Source: Sphaerosporella brunnea
Taxonomy: Eukaryota > Ascomycota > Pezizomycetes > Pezizales > Pyronemataceae
Direction of reading: 5' to 3'
NCBI GenBank assembly: GCA_008704415.1
Contig: VXIS01000011.1
Span: 186,001-250,000, forward strand
Length of the DNA: 64,000 nucleotides
A program made the position numbers and the translations under genes. Every line of letters begins with the position of its first letter. Within the stretch, counting starts at the first letter, position 1. Below are positions 62,689 through 64,000 of this stretch, piece after piece. The notes beneath the pieces are model-generated. The model did no database searches. It was given only the letters and a program-made list of their open reading frames with translations, and was not told the origin of the DNA.

Positions 62689-64000
62689 TTAAACCTTCTT
62701 CATATACACCGCGGTGTTCCCTCTGCCACACACAACCGTCTGCTCGGCACGTCCTTTGCCATTGACCTTGCCCTCGTTCGCAACCTGGAACCTATGCACC
62801 TGGTCGCCAATAGTGACGCGCGCATTGCCAGTTTCGTCCTGGTTGCCCAAGCTGCTGATGAGGCCGCTAGCGCGGCCGACATCGGCCCTGTTGCTGCTGC
62901 CGGTGAACGCGTCTTCCGTCTTCGGCGCGAACTCCGTGGGCACGCCGTCGAGCGGTTGGATGTAGATGGGCGAGGCAGAGTTGTTTCTCTTGCCAGTGCC
63001 GAGCTGATAGAACTCGTTGTTTCCCCAAAAGAGGACGTCGGAGCCGTATTCGTTTGAGGAGGTGGAGGTAGACATTGTTGCCGCACAGTGGGTGGCGCCG
63101 GCTGAAAGGTCGCGGAGACGGATGGGTTGCACCTTGTTTGTGGCTTCGTCGAATTCTTGCATGTTGCTGAGCGCTTTGATTTTGGTTGGTGTACCTTGCA
63201 TGTGCGTCCACCGGCCGTTACCAAGGTTGCCGTGGATGCCGGTGCCGCAGGATAGTACTTCACTGCTGGAGCGGCCGCTCTCGTTGTCGGTTTTGTCGAC
63301 TTCGAAGTAGGTGTTCATGCCGCCGGCGTTGATGTTGGTGACTTTTGCGGTGGAGGCCGGGTACAGCGGAGTAAGCAATAGCAGCTTGGGCTTGCCGTAG
63401 AAGTTGGTGTCTGGTGTGTATTCGAAACCGAGTTGGCCGTGCACGTTGTCGCCGAATGTGTAGACCTCGCCGTCTTTAGTGAGAACAACTGAGTGGTAGT
63501 CACCAGCCGCGATCTGATCAACCTTTTTGCCCTTCAGCTCCGTGATCTCGTGGGGAGTGTCAACGGGCTTGTCGGTTGGCCGCGTGGTCCAGGTAAGCTC
63601 GGGAATTCCCAGCTGTCCCCGCGTGGGGTAGGTAAACGCCACAGCGGACGAGAATACACGGCCGTCGGAAGTGAGCAGGAGTGCATGTTCCCTGCCGGCG
63701 GCAATGTCTTTAATCCTCTCCAGATAACCGAGCTCCGGCTTGATGATGCGGTAGGAGATGTCGGAGGTGGAGCTTCTACCGGGAATCCACGAGGTCTCGG
63801 TGGGCTTCAATCCCTCTTGCTGGTAGCTCTTGGAGATGGGAAAGGTGTAGACCTGCTTGTCTTTGGAGAGCGCAACGATTTTGTCCTTGGAAATGATCAC
63901 TTTCTCGATGTTCTTGCCGGTGAGAGTCGGCTCTGGCTGCTTGGTCTCCGGAGCGTAGCCGTTGCCCCACATCAGGACGTCGCCTTTGTCGTTGACGGCC
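62689..64000 (-). CDS. RCC1-repeat protein, FMP25-like, C-terminal 437 residues (5' part beyond the right edge)
   Basis: The minus-strand frame is open from the right edge (first residues AVNDKGDVLMWGNGYAPETK) to the stop at 62689, so the start lies outside. Several RCC1-type blades can be read: KDIAAGREHALLLTSDGRVF, VDQIAAGDYHSVVLTKDGEV followed by YTFGDNVHGQLG, VLSCGTGIHGNLGNGRW, LSAGATHCAA and VLFWGNNEFYQLGTGKR. The spacing, and the run ending in GRGNTAVYMKKV, fit the mitochondrial inner-membrane protein Fmp25, which forms a seven-bladed propeller and has been tied to assembly of respiratory complex III. The mitochondrial targeting and membrane segments would be in the missing N-terminus, so the assignment rests on the propeller alone. 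Confidence 0.82.
   Translation of the reverse strand, partial: AVNDKGDVLMWGNGYAPETKQPEPTLTGKNIEKVIISKDKIVALSKDKQVYTFPISKSYQQEGLKPTETSWIPGRSSTSDISYRIIKPELGYLERIKDIAAGREHALLLTSDGRVFSSAVAFTYPTRGQLGIPELTWTTRPTDKPVDTPHEITELKGKKVDQIAAGDYHSVVLTKDGEVYTFGDNVHGQLGFEYTPDTNFYGKPKLLLLTPLYPASTAKVTNINAGGMNTYFEVDKTDNESGRSSSEVLSCGTGIHGNLGNGRWTHMQGTPTKIKALSNMQEFDEATNKVQPIRLRDLSAGATHCAATMSTSTSSNEYGSDVLFWGNNEFYQLGTGKRNNSASPIYIQPLDGVPTEFAPKTEDAFTGSSNRADVGRASGLISSLGNQDETGNARVTIGDQVHRFQVANEGKVNGKGRAEQTVVCGRGNTAVYMKKV

Noticed and set aside
1..64000. CRISPR arrays, riboswitches, bacterial operons or a secondary-metabolite cluster
   Set aside because: The window is fungal, no regularly spaced repeats with unique spacers were seen, and the single LaeA-like methyltransferase has no PKS, NRPS or terpene neighbour.

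Overview
The window is nuclear DNA of a filamentous ascomycete (Pezizomycotina). The basis is compact multi-exon genes with introns of about 40-70 nt, fungal-type branch points (for example TACTAAC in the transporter gene) and a gene set typical of that group: RRP6, a Gap1-type RasGAP, Mis14, a YTP1-family membrane protein, an FMP25-like RCC1 protein, a LaeA-like methyltransferase and a DUF8035 protein. I cannot place it to genus. Base composition is balanced and the repeats show no obvious C-to-T decay, so strong RIP is not evident by eye.

Layout: 0-0.7 kb, 5' part of a BAR-domain gene that runs off the left edge. 2.5-4.9 kb, a small arginine/lysine-rich peptide gene with a decayed tandem copy, then an uncharacterised protein. 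6.6-8.3 kb, two LINE 3' ends. 10.5-12.7 kb, a 734-aa proline/histidine-rich DUF8035 protein. 15.4-16.8 kb, a decayed alpha/beta-hydrolase gene. 16.9-18.3 kb, a complete 1.4-kb LINE-derived element carrying only ORF1. 19.7-23.3 kb, a coiled-coil protein and a five-exon methyltransferase. 23.7-27.5 kb, another LINE end, a long decayed P-loop gene and a hAT-type MITE. 30.9-32.6 kb, a six-exon FucP-like MFS transporter. 33.1-36.5 kb, three long inverted-repeat elements in a row. 38.8-43 kb, RasGAP and Mis14 in convergent orientation. 43.4-44.1 kb, another inverted-repeat element. 44.6-45.1 kb, a conserved-looking 124-aa protein. 48.2-49.5 kb, a Myb/SANT-like protein whose last codons seed a 53-bp minisatellite. 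50.5-51.6 kb, a gene fragment and two decayed elements. 52.2-54.9 kb, RRP6. 58.5-60.2 kb, a YTP1-family protein. 61.6-62.3 kb, a frameshifted pseudogene. 62.7-64 kb, an FMP25-like gene running off the right edge.

The genes do not form a pathway cluster; they are independent housekeeping or regulatory loci separated by repeat islands. The most unusual item is the ORF1-only LINE derivative at 16,921-18,348. It has a perfect 14-bp target duplication, an intact zinc-knuckle ORF1, no ORF2, and the same 3' hairpin tail as three 5'-truncated LINE copies in the window. This is the layout of a HAL1-type (half-LINE) element that would depend on a partner LINE for reverse transcriptase. Exon boundaries were read by eye from splice signals and reading-frame continuity; family assignments come from recognised motifs, not from searches.
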